Part shown: one piece after another, positions 44,786 through 53,202 of the stretch
Position numbering within the stretch: the stretch's first letter is position 1
Layout of the letters: each line of letters opens with the position of its first letter
Assembly (NCBI RefSeq): GCF_002160325.1
Contig: NZ_NFKJ01000014.1
Span: forward strand, 24,321 to 88,320
Direction of reading: 5' to 3'
DNA: 64,000 nt
Source of the DNA: Lachnoclostridium sp. An181
Lineage (GTDB): Bacteria; Bacillota; Clostridia; Lachnospirales; Lachnospiraceae
Made by a program: the position numbers and the translations under genes
Notes under the pieces: model-generated
The model's database searches: none
Told to the model about the DNA's origin: nothing
What the model saw: only the letters and a program-made list of their open reading frames with translations

Positions 44786-45718
44786 ATGAAGAAAAAAGTT
44801 GTAGTGGCCCTCGGCCACCGTGCACTAGGGACAACTCTCCCTGAACAGATGGTAGCGGTAAAAAATTCCGCAAAATCCATCGCTGATTTGATAGAGGCCG
44901 GATATCAGGTCGTCATCACCCACAGCAACGCCCCGCAGGTCGGCATGATTCACGCGGCGATGAACGAATTTGGGAACACGCACACAGAATACACTGCAGC
45001 TCCCATGTCTGTCTGCTCTGCCATGAGCCAGGGATACATTGGATACGATCTGCAGAATGCTATCCGCGAAGAGCTTTTGGACCGCGGAATCTTTCGTACT
45101 GTCAGCACTGTACTGACACAAGTACTTGTGGACCCTTATGACGAGGCATTCTACACGCCTACCAAAGTCATCGGACGATATATGAGCGCAGAGGAAGCTG
45201 CCGCTGAAAAGGAGAAAGGAAATTATTGTATTGAGGTGGAAGGAAAAGGATTCCGCCGCATTGTCTCCGCACCAAAACCTGTGGACATCATTGAAATTGA
45301 CGCGATCCGCCTTCTTGTGGACGCAAACCAGGTAGTCATCGCTGCCGGAGGGGGAGGAATTCCTGTTCTTTTGCAGGGCAACCGCCTAAAAGGTGCAAGC
45401 GCTGTTATTGAAAAAGATTACACTGCCGGAAAACTTGCAGAGCTTATTGACGCGGACATGCTCATCATTCTCACCAATGACGAAAAAGTGTCCATCAATC
45501 TTGGAAAGGAAAACGAATGCGAGCTGGACAAAGTCTCCGTGGCACAGGCAAAGGCCTACATGGAGGAAGGGCAGTTCGGAAAACATGCCATGCTCCCTAA
45601 ATTCGAGGCATCCGTCTCTTTTATCGAAAAACGCCAGGGAAGAGCAGCACTCATTACTTCTTTTGACAAGTTAAAAGATGCTGTGAAAGGCAAGACCGGA
45701 ACTTGGATTTCTGAGTAA
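44786..45718 (+). CDS. arcC: Carbamate kinase (variant N-terminal motif)
   Basis: 310-residue amino-acid-kinase fold enzyme making ATP from carbamoyl phosphate and ADP. Features: QVVITHSNAPQVGM, DPYDEAFYTPTKVIGRYM, RRIVSAPKP, VVIAAGGGGIPV, VIEKDYTAGKLAELIDADMLIILTNDEKV, FGKHAMLPKFEASVSFIE. The classic start VALGGNAL is VALGHRALG here, and HGNGPQVG is HSNAPQVG, so it belongs to a divergent group. The start at 44786 is behind GAGGGAAA. No arginine deiminase or ornithine carbamoyltransferase gene is adjacent. Confidence 0.88.
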   Translation: MKKKVVVALGHRALGTTLPEQMVAVKNSAKSIADLIEAGYQVVITHSNAPQVGMIHAAMNEFGNTHTEYTAAPMSVCSAMSQGYIGYDLQNAIREELLDRGIFRTVSTVLTQVLVDPYDEAFYTPTKVIGRYMSAEEAAAEKEKGNYCIEVEGKGFRRIVSAPKPVDIIEIDAIRLLVDANQVVIAAGGGGIPVLLQGNRLKGASAVIEKDYTAGKLAELIDADMLIILTNDEKVSINLGKENECELDKVSVAQAKAYMEEGQFGKHAMLPKFEASVSFIEKRQGRAALITSFDKLKDAVKGKTGTWISE

Positions 45719-45786
45719 ACATTTCTAAAAACAAAGAGGATAGGGCTGTCGGTTAATACCACTTTATACCCCTGCCACCTACAAAT

Positions 45787-45850
45787 AAGATTATCCCGTG
45801 AATCCATGCTTTTTAAAGCTTTGAATCATCACGGGATAATCTTGTTTTTG
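45787..45850 (+). terminator. Terminator after the carbamate kinase gene
   Basis: A 15-bp perfect stem (AAGATTATCCCGTGA and complement, 45787-45801 with 45829-45843) followed by GTTTTT. Confidence 0.85.
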
Positions 45851-45949
45851 CATAGTTACATTATTAAAGTTTTCTTATTTATTTCGTGTAGTTTTGCAAA
45901 TTGTCTGATTGTAAATAATTTTTTTATCAAAAAACATTGATAATCTCTC

Positions 45950-45980
45950 TTGACCGTACAGTTACAGTACGGTTTATTAT
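45950..45980 (+). promoter_or_regulatory. MerR-family-type promoter with central dyad
   Basis: -35 TTGACC (45950-45955) and -10 TATTAT (45975-45980) are 19 bases apart, longer than normal and the signature of promoters that MerR-family proteins activate by twisting DNA. A dyad CCGTAC-N7-GTACGG (45954-45972) fills the spacer. No MerR gene lies nearby. It drives the two-gene cassette that begins 45 bases downstream. Confidence 0.75.
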
Positions 45981-46024
45981 AAATCAAGAAAGAAAACAAG
46001 GCAAGCAGGAAGGAGGAATTATAG

Positions 46025-46432
46025 ATGTATTTATTATTGCTGGTATTGATAGCAGGATTAAAAATGCTTTTATGCAAAGCATTTGCATTAGGCATTTTTC
46101 TGTTGCTGTTTTGGATTAAAGGCAGGCAGCTGCAATTCAATTCTGACAGGTGGGATGATTTTTTCTTATCTTTTCCGGCAAAAAGTGCACAAAAATGTAC
46201 AATGTGGATATATTTAATAGCTGCAGCCATTTCTTCGGTTATCAGTTATTTTATTCTTGAACTGGCAGGATATCGGTACAGTCTGGGAATAGCAGTATTA
46301 CTCTTTACAGTAGGATTAGCGGTTACAGCTTATAAATGGCATACAAAGGGAAAAGATTATTTGACAAAACGGTATCAGGAAATACCAAAGACAATTTTAG
46401 AAAGACGTGAAAGGGACAAAACATCTAAATGA
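46025..46432 (+). CDS. Small membrane protein of a MerR-controlled cassette
   Basis: 135 residues: a hydrophobic N-terminal stretch (MYLLLLVLIAGLKMLLC...LLLFWIKG), then two more spans (CTMWIYLIAAAISSVISYFIL and YSLGIAVLLFTVGLAVTAY) and a basic C-terminal tail. A strong AAGGAGG precedes the ATG. Its stop overlaps the acetyltransferase start (ATGA), so they are coupled. The genes are more AT-rich than their neighbours. I do not recognise the family. Confidence 0.65.
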   Translation: MYLLLLVLIAGLKMLLCKAFALGIFLLLFWIKGRQLQFNSDRWDDFFLSFPAKSAQKCTMWIYLIAAAISSVISYFILELAGYRYSLGIAVLLFTVGLAVTAYKWHTKGKDYLTKRYQEIPKTILERRERDKTSK

Positions 46433-47061
46433 ACGAACAGTTTATTTTACGAGAATATCATAAAACAGACCATAGAGCATTAGAAAATGTGGTGCGCGAA
46501 ACGTGGAAGTACGATCGGTTTTGTTCTCCTAAAACAGCAGAAAAGCTGGCAAAAGTATATTTGAATAGCTGTTTTGCCAACCAAACCTTTGTGAGAGTTG
46601 CGGAGATAGACGGTGCTCCGGTTGGCATTATTATGGGGAAAAATGTTGACAAACATAAGTGTCCGTTATCTCTGCGTATTAAATGGCTGAAATCCGTTGT
46701 CACACTGTACATATCCAAAGAGGGGCGAGAAATCTCAAAAATATTTAAATGCGTACAGGAAATTGATAAAGAGTTGCTCGCTGCTTGCAAAAAAGACTAT
46801 AAAGGAGAATTGGCATTCTTCGCCATCAGCGAGAAGTGTCGCGGAAAAGGCTTAGGTCGAAAGTTATTCCAAACAATTGTTGATTACATGAAATCACAAA
46901 ATATTTCTGAGTTTTATTTATTTACGGACACCAGCTGCAATTATCCATTTTATGAACATTTAGGATTGACAAGACGTTGTGAAAAGAAACAGGCTATTGA
47001 TGTAAAGAAAGAAAAGGGGGATATGGTTTTCTTCATTTATGATTATCAGATAAGAACGTAA
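46429..47061 (+). CDS. GNAT family N-acetyltransferase
   Basis: 210 residues. The acetyl-CoA binding motif A is seen in GELAFFAISEKCRGKGLGRKLFQTIVDYM (R/QxxGxG/A form), followed by FYLFTDTSCNYPFYEHLGLTRR. The N-terminal part (FILREYHKTDHRALENVVRETW) is the usual substrate-side segment. It is translationally coupled to the membrane protein and controlled by the MerR-type promoter, which suggests a stress or drug-modification role; the substrate is not known. Confidence 0.85.
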   Translation: MNEQFILREYHKTDHRALENVVRETWKYDRFCSPKTAEKLAKVYLNSCFANQTFVRVAEIDGAPVGIIMGKNVDKHKCPLSLRIKWLKSVVTLYISKEGREISKIFKCVQEIDKELLAACKKDYKGELAFFAISEKCRGKGLGRKLFQTIVDYMKSQNISEFYLFTDTSCNYPFYEHLGLTRRCEKKQAIDVKKEKGDMVFFIYDYQIRT

Positions 47062-47246
47062 ATTTCCTATAATTACGATAAGGTGAATGAAAACTATTAT
47101 CAAAGAATTGCGGCCTGTCGTTAGGTTTGTACAACAGCAGTTTGCGACCAAGTTTATGTAAATAAAGAACAGAATTGTATTGCAGCGGTAACATACATAA
47201 TAGGCCACATCCGCCTCAAATTCAAAAAGGGAAAAGATCATATATA
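47062..47246 (+). other. Spacer with short decayed-looking open frames
   Basis: Contains a 24-codon frame starting at about 47089 (MKTIIKELRPVVRFVQQQF...) and, in another frame, an open segment reading NKEQNCIAAVTYIIGHIRLKFKKG. Neither has a ribosome site or family match that I can see. It may be the remnant of a gene lost from the cassette; I call no gene here. Confidence 0.35.
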
Positions 47247-47281
47247 GGGGGCGCCGGATTAAAATAACCGACGCCCTTTTA
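47247..47281 (+). terminator. Terminator of the GNAT cassette, overlapping the guaD 3' end
   Basis: GGGCGCCGG pairs with CCGACGCCC (one C-A mismatch) and is followed by TTTTA on the plus strand. Part of the stem is inside the last codons of the convergent guanine deaminase gene. Confidence 0.65.
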
Positions 47282-48539
47282 CGTATTTGTGAAGTATCCA
47301 GTCATCTCCTGAAAGGTAGAGAAACCGCTCAAGCCGCTCCTTTACAGTCAGCTCCTGGGGGTGGGGAATCCGGCTTTCATCCAGCACAATGGCATCGATT
47401 TCGTATCCCTCTTCAAAGCTTCCTACCTTTCCGAAAAAACTGCCTCCTCCCTTTGTGCCCATAAAGAAGGCTTCTTCCATGGTGATAGGCTTTAATCTGT
47501 CATCCACAAGTCGGGCCCTTAGCTTTGAGACCTGGATAGCCTCAGCCATGGACCGGAAGATAGAGAGGACAGTGCCACCGGCAATATCAGATCCCAGGCC
47601 CACATTCATATCCTGATCAAGAAAAAGACGCACAGGTGCAACTCCGGAAGTTAAGTTGGTGTTAGACTGTGGACAATGGGCAATATAAACTCCTTGTTCT
47701 TTCATCAGACGAATTTCCTCCGGCGGACAATGGACGCAGTGAGCCATAATAGTGGGAACATCACCACCGAACAGGCCGAACCGTTTATAAGCATCGCCAT
47801 AAAACCGGGACTGAGGTGCCAATTTCTGAACCCAGGAAATTTCCTCCGGATTTTCTGAAAGATGAGATTGAATAGGAAGCCGCCATTCCTTCTGAATCTG
47901 ATTCAGCCGTTCCATAAGCCTGTCAGAGCAGGCCGGAATAAACCGAGGTGTGAGTATTGGCCGTACATGGGAATAAATTCCGGCTGTTTCCTCTAGCCAG
48001 GCGATGGTAGTATCGGCGGAGACATCCCCGGTTGCCTCCCGCAGATATCCCGGACAGTTGCGGTCCATATTCACCTTTCCCACAAAGGTCTCCAGTCCGG
48101 ATTGCTCCAGTAGCTCCATAAGGATTTTGGTGGCCGGAAGGTGGAGAGTGGCAAATAGGCAGGCTCTGGTATTTACGCTTTTTCTCAGATCCTGAACAAA
48201 GATAGTGTATGCTTTTTTTGCATATTCCGTATCCTCGTATCTAGCCTCTTCCGGGAAAGCGCTGGAATTCAGCCAGTCTAAAAGCTCCAGATCCATCTTG
48301 AAACCTCGAAAGGCATACTGAGGAGCGTGAATGTGCAGATCGACAAGACCGGGTACAATGAGTTTTCCAGAATAGTCCTCTATAGGAAACCCATCGTACT
48401 GTTTCGGAAGACGGGGAAATACCCCCGCAGACAGTCCGTTTTGGCAAATCAAATAGCCGTCCGGCACAGTAATAAGAGTGTTTTTATCTGTACTGTAGCA
48501 GATGTCGCCTTTTAGGATTCGTGTGTTTTCTTTATTCAT
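47259..48539 (-). CDS. guaD: Guanine deaminase
   Basis: 426-residue zinc amidohydrolase converting guanine to xanthine and ammonia. Metal ligands: LVDLHIHAPQYAF (HxH), IQSHLSENPEEI (His), IMAHCVHCPPEEI (His) and GLGSDIAGG (Asp). The HAPQ and R-residue segments, with HCPQSNTNLTSG, are characteristic of GuaD. AAGGAG precedes the ATG at 8 bases. A guanine-class purine riboswitch lies in its 5' leader, tying expression to its own substrate or a related purine. Confidence 0.93.
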   Translation of the reverse strand: MNKENTRILKGDICYSTDKNTLITVPDGYLICQNGLSAGVFPRLPKQYDGFPIEDYSGKLIVPGLVDLHIHAPQYAFRGFKMDLELLDWLNSSAFPEEARYEDTEYAKKAYTIFVQDLRKSVNTRACLFATLHLPATKILMELLEQSGLETFVGKVNMDRNCPGYLREATGDVSADTTIAWLEETAGIYSHVRPILTPRFIPACSDRLMERLNQIQKEWRLPIQSHLSENPEEISWVQKLAPQSRFYGDAYKRFGLFGGDVPTIMAHCVHCPPEEIRLMKEQGVYIAHCPQSNTNLTSGVAPVRLFLDQDMNVGLGSDIAGGTVLSIFRSMAEAIQVSKLRARLVDDRLKPITMEEAFFMGTKGGGSFFGKVGSFEEGYEIDAIVLDESRIPHPQELTVKERLERFLYLSGDDWILHKYVKGRRLF

Positions 48540-48649
48540 ATACCAATCTCCTTTTTCTTATTGAGACATAACCATAATCTATTTAAAGAAACAAAACAAA
48601 AAACCGCCTGCTCTCTGACTTTGGTTTCCGTCCCTGAAATATTGGATAG

Positions 48650-48717
48650 AAACACATAGTCAGCTGATACGGCAGCCGGTAGATACATTCACCCATTCTG
48701 TGAATTTATACATGTTT
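48650..48717 (-). promoter_or_regulatory. Guanine-class purine riboswitch upstream of guaD
   Basis: On the minus strand: P1 AAACATGT with ATGTGTTT (including two G-U pairs), J1/2 ATAAA, P2 TTCAC/GTGAA with 7-base loop AGAATGG, J2/3 ending TATCTACC, P3 CGGCT/AGCTG with loop GCCGTATC, and J3/1 ACTATG. Loop lengths and the conserved TCTACC and ACTATG match the purine aptamer. The base corresponding to position 74 is C (48659), which selects guanine, hypoxanthine or xanthine over adenine. Downstream (48595-48640) a GC-rich segment followed by TTTTTTGTTTT may be the expression platform. The rest of 48540-48869 shows no gene. Confidence 0.85.
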
Positions 48718-48869
48718 TACATTCCTAATTTATCACCCACCAGTCATTCTGTCAAGATTTCTATTGTATCCGTAATTTCAAAATCTCCATCCATTCCATC
48801 CCACTATACCCCCCTCTGTGCTGCCTATGACTATTATATTGCCAGATTTCCATAATAACTAAATTTCCA

Positions 48870-48931
48870 CAAAAATAGGACATCTCAAAATTGTATCCAT
48901 GATCTTTATTTTGAGATATCCTATTTTTTTG
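48870..48931. terminator. Bidirectional terminator after the adenylyltransferase gene
   Basis: Stem AGGACATCTCAAAAT (48877-48891) with ATTTTGAGATATCCT (48908-48922), one mismatch, flanked by AAAAAT on the left and ATTTTTTT on the right. Confidence 0.82.
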
Positions 48932-48957
48932 GCATTATCTTTAAGATTATACTTGCG

Positions 48958-49557
48958 CTATTTTTTCTCTAATTTTTCCAGACGCTTTTTTGTAACCCTT
49001 TTCTCCTCCACAAGGCGTTTCACTCTGTCGTCAAGATGCCTTTTTACAATGTACTGGTATACTGTCTTTGGCACAAGATTTCTCCAGTCCTGTCCTGTGA
49101 TTATGTTTTCCCTTACCTCTGCTCCGGTAATTCCTTTTTCGTCAGGACTTTTCCACCATATTACTTCCGTCTTAAGCCCCAGACCTTCCAGTACTTTTTT
49201 ATTGTCCTCGCTCCAGCTGTCACAGATACCAAGAAAGTATACCGCATCCTGCGGAGCATACTGCAAAAGCTGATCTGGCTTTGTAATCGGGAAAGGGATG
49301 ATCTCAAATTCTTCCCTGTCCACTCCGAACTCCTTCATTGCATCCCTTAACATTTCATACCGTTCAATATAAGTAAATGGATTAGCCGCTATCTTCGCTT
49401 TGTTCAGGCGGTTGGAAACCTTTGCCAGATAAGAGTCCTCCGGATTTGTAATCCCTATATAAAGTCGTTTGCATCTCATCTTTGCTGCAAGTATATACTC
49501 CATATGTTTTAAATGCAGTCCCTGAAATCGTCCGTGGATGACACCTGTCTCTACCAT
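48958..49557 (-). CDS. NadM-like nucleotidyltransferase
   Basis: 199 residues (start ATG 49557, MVETGVIHGRFQGLHLKH). The nucleotidyltransferase motif GRFQGLHLKH replaces the usual GRFQPxHxGH; ITNPEDSYLAKVSNRL and GITGAEVRENI (variant of ISSTxxR) follow. A basic C-terminal helix (RVKRLVEEKRVTKKRLEKLEKK) is unusual. It resembles nicotinamide-nucleotide adenylyltransferases of the archaeal NadM type; altered motifs leave the substrate open. GGAGGA is 11-12 bases from this start; a start 24 bases upstream is also possible. Confidence 0.75.
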   Translation of the reverse strand: MVETGVIHGRFQGLHLKHMEYILAAKMRCKRLYIGITNPEDSYLAKVSNRLNKAKIAANPFTYIERYEMLRDAMKEFGVDREEFEIIPFPITKPDQLLQYAPQDAVYFLGICDSWSEDNKKVLEGLGLKTEVIWWKSPDEKGITGAEVRENIITGQDWRNLVPKTVYQYIVKRHLDDRVKRLVEEKRVTKKRLEKLEKK

Positions 49558-49654
49558 ATCTCTAATCTTCCTCCATCTCACCCTTTATCTTCCGTTTTTT
49601 ACACTTTGCCCATTATAACATATATTGATAAATTCCGCCAATATCAATACAGCG

Positions 49655-51343
49655 CTACCCCGGAATACTGTCTCCAAGGCAGAGCGCCCCATATCCCACC
49701 TGCGGATTCGGATATTCTGAAAATCCAGGCAGTTTTTTTGCCCCTCTGCGCAAATAAGCCTTGACCTTTTCCCCGTACAGATACCGGTCATTTTCACGTA
49801 TGATCCCCCACTCCATCAAAAGCGCTGCACTGCCGGTCACAAAAGGGACTGCAAATGAAGTTCCACTTACCACAACCTCTCCCCCAGTGCCGGGCACAGC
49901 AATCCCAACGCCGGGAGCTGCAAGATCCGGCTTGATAACTTCCAGCTGCCTTGTAAATCCCCGCCCGGAAAATCCAGCGTACGCCCCTGTTGCAGCATCA
50001 TATGCCCCCACTGTTACAACCCGTGACGCGGTGGAAGGAATCGTCAAAGTGGTGTCCTTGACCGGGTACAAAAAACCAGTGCCCCGATTTAAAAGTACTC
50101 CGGATGGCATCCACATCTCATAATTTCCCTGCACGATCCTTCTTGGTGACAGCAAAATTCTCCATTCTCCGCTGTCCAGGTACTGTCTCGTCGGAAGGAA
50201 TGTCAGATAGATTTCCTGGGCAGTACTGAAAGGACTTGGTTCTCCGTAATAGAGAAGTACCTCTGTCTCCTGAAACACAAGCCTCTGCGTGCCAAGTTCC
50301 TCCTGAATCGGGCCTGCTCTTCTCCCGGAAGGCGAAATCAAAGAAATGTCCACCAAGTCCTGATACTCCTTCCATATCTGAATGCTGATCGCCTGCTGCC
50401 GCTCCTGAACGGAAAACCTGACCTCCACTTCTTCATCCTCTTTTAAAATTCCGGCTGTATGGCCTGCTGTCTCCCCCTCGTTCCCCGATCCCACACAGAT
50501 CACACTCTTCCAGATATTTGCCACATCATCCAGATATCTTTCCACTAGCGAGGTACCGTCATGAGAACCATATGTATTTCCAAAACTAATGTTCAGCGCT
50601 AGCGGCATGCGCATTTGGAGTGCTTTCCTGATACAGTAATCCACTGCCTGCATCAGTTCTGTAGTTCTTGGAAAACCTCTTTCTCCTGCAAGTCCCATCT
50701 TTACCACAAGGAGCATACTCTTTGGTGCCACCCCGTCATTTCCTGCTGCAATTGACGCCACTGCAGTCCCATGTCCCGAGACATCAAATCCCGGCGCAAT
50801 CCCGTCATTTCCTTCCTTGAGAAGACGGTTTAGATCCTCCGACGAGTATTCCGCCCCCATATGGAACCCTTCAGGCGGGGTTCCCTGGCCCATCTGATCC
50901 CAAAGAAATGCAATCCTTGTCGTCCCGTCCATATTTTTGAACTCTGCCTTTGTGTAGTCAATTCCAGAATCTACAATCCCGACTAAAACCCCCTCTCCCA
51001 AAAGGGAAAAGGGAGCCCTTTGCACCCTTGTGATACAAGCCTCCCTCTTTGCATTCTGCAGCTCAAAAAACAACAGTTTAGGTTTCTCAATAAATTCCAC
51101 GGGAGCAAGTGACGCCAACTCCTCCATGCGTTCTTTCTGTATCTTCAAAACCGCATATTCATTTTGAAGTTCTGTCACTTCATCTGCAACTTCTCTGACT
51201 GTATCCAAATCTCCGGAATACTTAATAATGACTTCCCAAAGCTCCCCCTCTGTTCCGACATCCAGCTCCGCAGATTTTTCCCGCTCTGCTTCCGTTGCGT
51301 CCAGCGCAAGGTTCAATACATTGTCTGCTTTTTGACTGTTCAT
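49655..51343 (-). CDS. Subtilisin-like serine protease, Csp germination-protease type
   Basis: 562-residue S8 protease without a signal peptide. The catalytic triad is intact: D125 in GIVDSGIDYTKAEF, H191 in DVSGHGTAVASIAAG, S496 in VVSGTSFAVPFVTG. An insertion with a jelly-roll-like segment (about 300-430: VEVRFSVQERQQAISIQIW, DLVDISLISPSGRRAGP) lies between His and Ser, as in clostridial CspA/B/C proteins that process the cortex lytic enzyme SleC. The N-terminal 90 residues look like a prodomain. No sleC is in the window. Confidence 0.88.
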   Translation of the reverse strand: MNSQKADNVLNLALDATEAEREKSAELDVGTEGELWEVIIKYSGDLDTVREVADEVTELQNEYAVLKIQKERMEELASLAPVEFIEKPKLLFFELQNAKREACITRVQRAPFSLLGEGVLVGIVDSGIDYTKAEFKNMDGTTRIAFLWDQMGQGTPPEGFHMGAEYSSEDLNRLLKEGNDGIAPGFDVSGHGTAVASIAAGNDGVAPKSMLLVVKMGLAGERGFPRTTELMQAVDYCIRKALQMRMPLALNISFGNTYGSHDGTSLVERYLDDVANIWKSVICVGSGNEGETAGHTAGILKEDEEVEVRFSVQERQQAISIQIWKEYQDLVDISLISPSGRRAGPIQEELGTQRLVFQETEVLLYYGEPSPFSTAQEIYLTFLPTRQYLDSGEWRILLSPRRIVQGNYEMWMPSGVLLNRGTGFLYPVKDTTLTIPSTASRVVTVGAYDAATGAYAGFSGRGFTRQLEVIKPDLAAPGVGIAVPGTGGEVVVSGTSFAVPFVTGSAALLMEWGIIRENDRYLYGEKVKAYLRRGAKKLPGFSEYPNPQVGYGALCLGDSIPG

Positions 51344-51356
51344 ATTTTTCCTGTTT

Positions 51357-51965
51357 TTATTTGATTATATTTCCGCAGTACGGAGCTAATGACACTGGAA
51401 TGAAAAATCCCTGCGGATGCCGGCAGACCGGACATACTTTTGGAACCTGTTTTCCAATGTGAAGATGTCCGCAATTTAAACACATCCATTTCTGCTCCTC
51501 TGGTGTCTCAAAATACTCGCCGCTCTTTAGAAGTGCTGCAACTTCCCGGAATCTTTCTCCATGCAGTTTCTCAATCTGGGCAATCTGGAGAAAAGCTCCC
51601 GCTGCCTCATAGAATCCTTCTTCTTTTGCAATATTTCCAAATGCAGGATACACGTCATCATACTCTTCAAACTCGTTTTTTCCTGCCATCTCAAGCAGTG
51701 TCTCCGTTTTGTCTGCAATGTCTACCGGATATCCGCCGTCAATGTGTATCGTCTCTCCCGCCATCTCACCAAGCAACTCATAGTATCTCTGCGCATGCGC
51801 TCTTTCCTGCTCTGCGGTAAAAAGAAAAATATTTGAGATTGCGTAGAGGCCTTCTTCTCTTGCCTGCTCAGCTGCGATTGTATAGCGGTTTCTAGCCTGG
51901 CTTTCCCCTGCGAACGCCCGCATCAGGTTCTCTTTTGTCTGACTTTTACTAAAATCAACTGCCAT
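51357..51965 (-). CDS. rbr: Rubrerythrin
   Basis: 202-residue non-haem iron peroxidase that protects anaerobes from H2O2. Diiron ligands lie in FAGESQARNRYTIAAEQAREEG, FTAEQERAHAQRYYELL and EEGFYEAAGAFLQIAQIEKLHGERF. The C-terminal rubredoxin-like centre has CLNCGHLH and CPVCRHPQGFF. Start ATG 51965 has AAGGAG 8 bases upstream. It lies 13 bases before the Csp-like gene on the same strand. Confidence 0.95.
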   Translation of the reverse strand: MAVDFSKSQTKENLMRAFAGESQARNRYTIAAEQAREEGLYAISNIFLFTAEQERAHAQRYYELLGEMAGETIHIDGGYPVDIADKTETLLEMAGKNEFEEYDDVYPAFGNIAKEEGFYEAAGAFLQIAQIEKLHGERFREVAALLKSGEYFETPEEQKWMCLNCGHLHIGKQVPKVCPVCRHPQGFFIPVSLAPYCGNIIK

Positions 51966-52057
51966 ATCACACACTCCTTTTCTTCTCTGAAAGAAGTATG
52001 CCCCTCAGCACAAATTTTATACCAGTTTCTTCCTTATTTTCCCATTCAGTATAAATT

Positions 52058-53074
52058 CTAATTAAATCCCCAAAGCCTTCTCGCAACCTGATACACCATG
52101 ACTGATATCTTTCGTCCCGAATGCCCCGGCAGGTTGGCTGTCTGTCCAAGAATTCCATAACGGATTTTCCAGTACACCCGATAGTCATTCTTCTTCAGGT
52201 AATCCCAGAGTTCTTTTTTCTTACGCAAAGCCTCCTCCGTTTTGGATCTTATTAAAATAATGGAAGATACTGTCATCATGATCGCCAAATAATTCACCAT
52301 GTAATTCCTCAGCTTTTTATTCGGAATTTTTCTCAGCACATACATATCGATCAATGTTTTTGTTACAAATATCTGCTGATCCACCCTTTTGATCATATTC
52401 TTTTCATTGACAGACTGGTCATCTCTGCCGATGAAATAACGATAGAAATTTAGGTTCATATAATAGATGGTGCGAACATGAGGCAGCGGATAATATACAT
52501 AAATATTGTCTACATAAAAAGTATGTTTTGGCAATTTAAGCTGGCAAAGTTTCAAAAGCTCTGTCCGGTAAATAACAGAATGCATCAGAATATATTGGCC
52601 GATCCGGAAATGTCCGACTTCCTTCCACGTAAAAATCTGATTCTCCGGAAGGACATTCCGGTAATGGATGACGCGCTTATGCTGTGCTCCTACTTTCTCG
52701 TACACATAATTTGCCAGGAACATGTCCACCTCCTGTCCCTGTTCGTACAATTCTCTTATCACAGACAGAATTTTCTTTAAGGACTCTTCATCCACCCAGT
52801 CATCGCTGTCCACTACTTTAAAATATATTCCTGTTGCTGTTTCCAGTCCAGCATTCACCGCATCTCCATGCCCGCCATTCTCCTTATCCACAACTTTTAC
52901 AATGGTCGGATATTCTTTCTCGTATCTTCTTGCAATTTCAAGTGTACTGTCCGATGAACCGTCATTTACAATGATCAGCTCTATGTCCTCTCCTCCAGAC
53001 AATATCGATTCCAATGCCTTCTCCATATACTTTTCGGAATTATAACACGGAACCGCAACCGATAAATATTTCAT
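52058..53074 (-). CDS. Family 2 glycosyltransferase
   Basis: 338 residues (start ATG 53074 behind AAGGAG at 8 bases). The GT-A fold is shown by SVAVPCYNSEKYMEKALESIL, ELIIVNDGSSDSTLEIA, GGHGDAVNAGLETATG and the metal-binding VDSDDWVDEESL. The C-terminal part (DMYVLRKIPNKKLRNYMVNYLAIMMTVSSIILI) has a hydrophobic stretch that may rest on the membrane. It likely adds a sugar to a cell-envelope glycan; donor and acceptor are unknown. Confidence 0.88.
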   Translation of the reverse strand: MKYLSVAVPCYNSEKYMEKALESILSGGEDIELIIVNDGSSDSTLEIARRYEKEYPTIVKVVDKENGGHGDAVNAGLETATGIYFKVVDSDDWVDEESLKKILSVIRELYEQGQEVDMFLANYVYEKVGAQHKRVIHYRNVLPENQIFTWKEVGHFRIGQYILMHSVIYRTELLKLCQLKLPKHTFYVDNIYVYYPLPHVRTIYYMNLNFYRYFIGRDDQSVNEKNMIKRVDQQIFVTKTLIDMYVLRKIPNKKLRNYMVNYLAIMMTVSSIILIRSKTEEALRKKKELWDYLKKNDYRVYWKIRYGILGQTANLPGHSGRKISVMVYQVARRLWGFN

Positions 53075-53202
53075 TCCTTTCACTCCTTCTCACAAGTATT
53101 TTCTAGTATAAATCATTCTTCCCCAATTTCCAACCATATATTGTAAAATCGTCATAATTCCATTATATTATTATTAAAAATAACATTTTGGAGGAAATGA
53201 AA

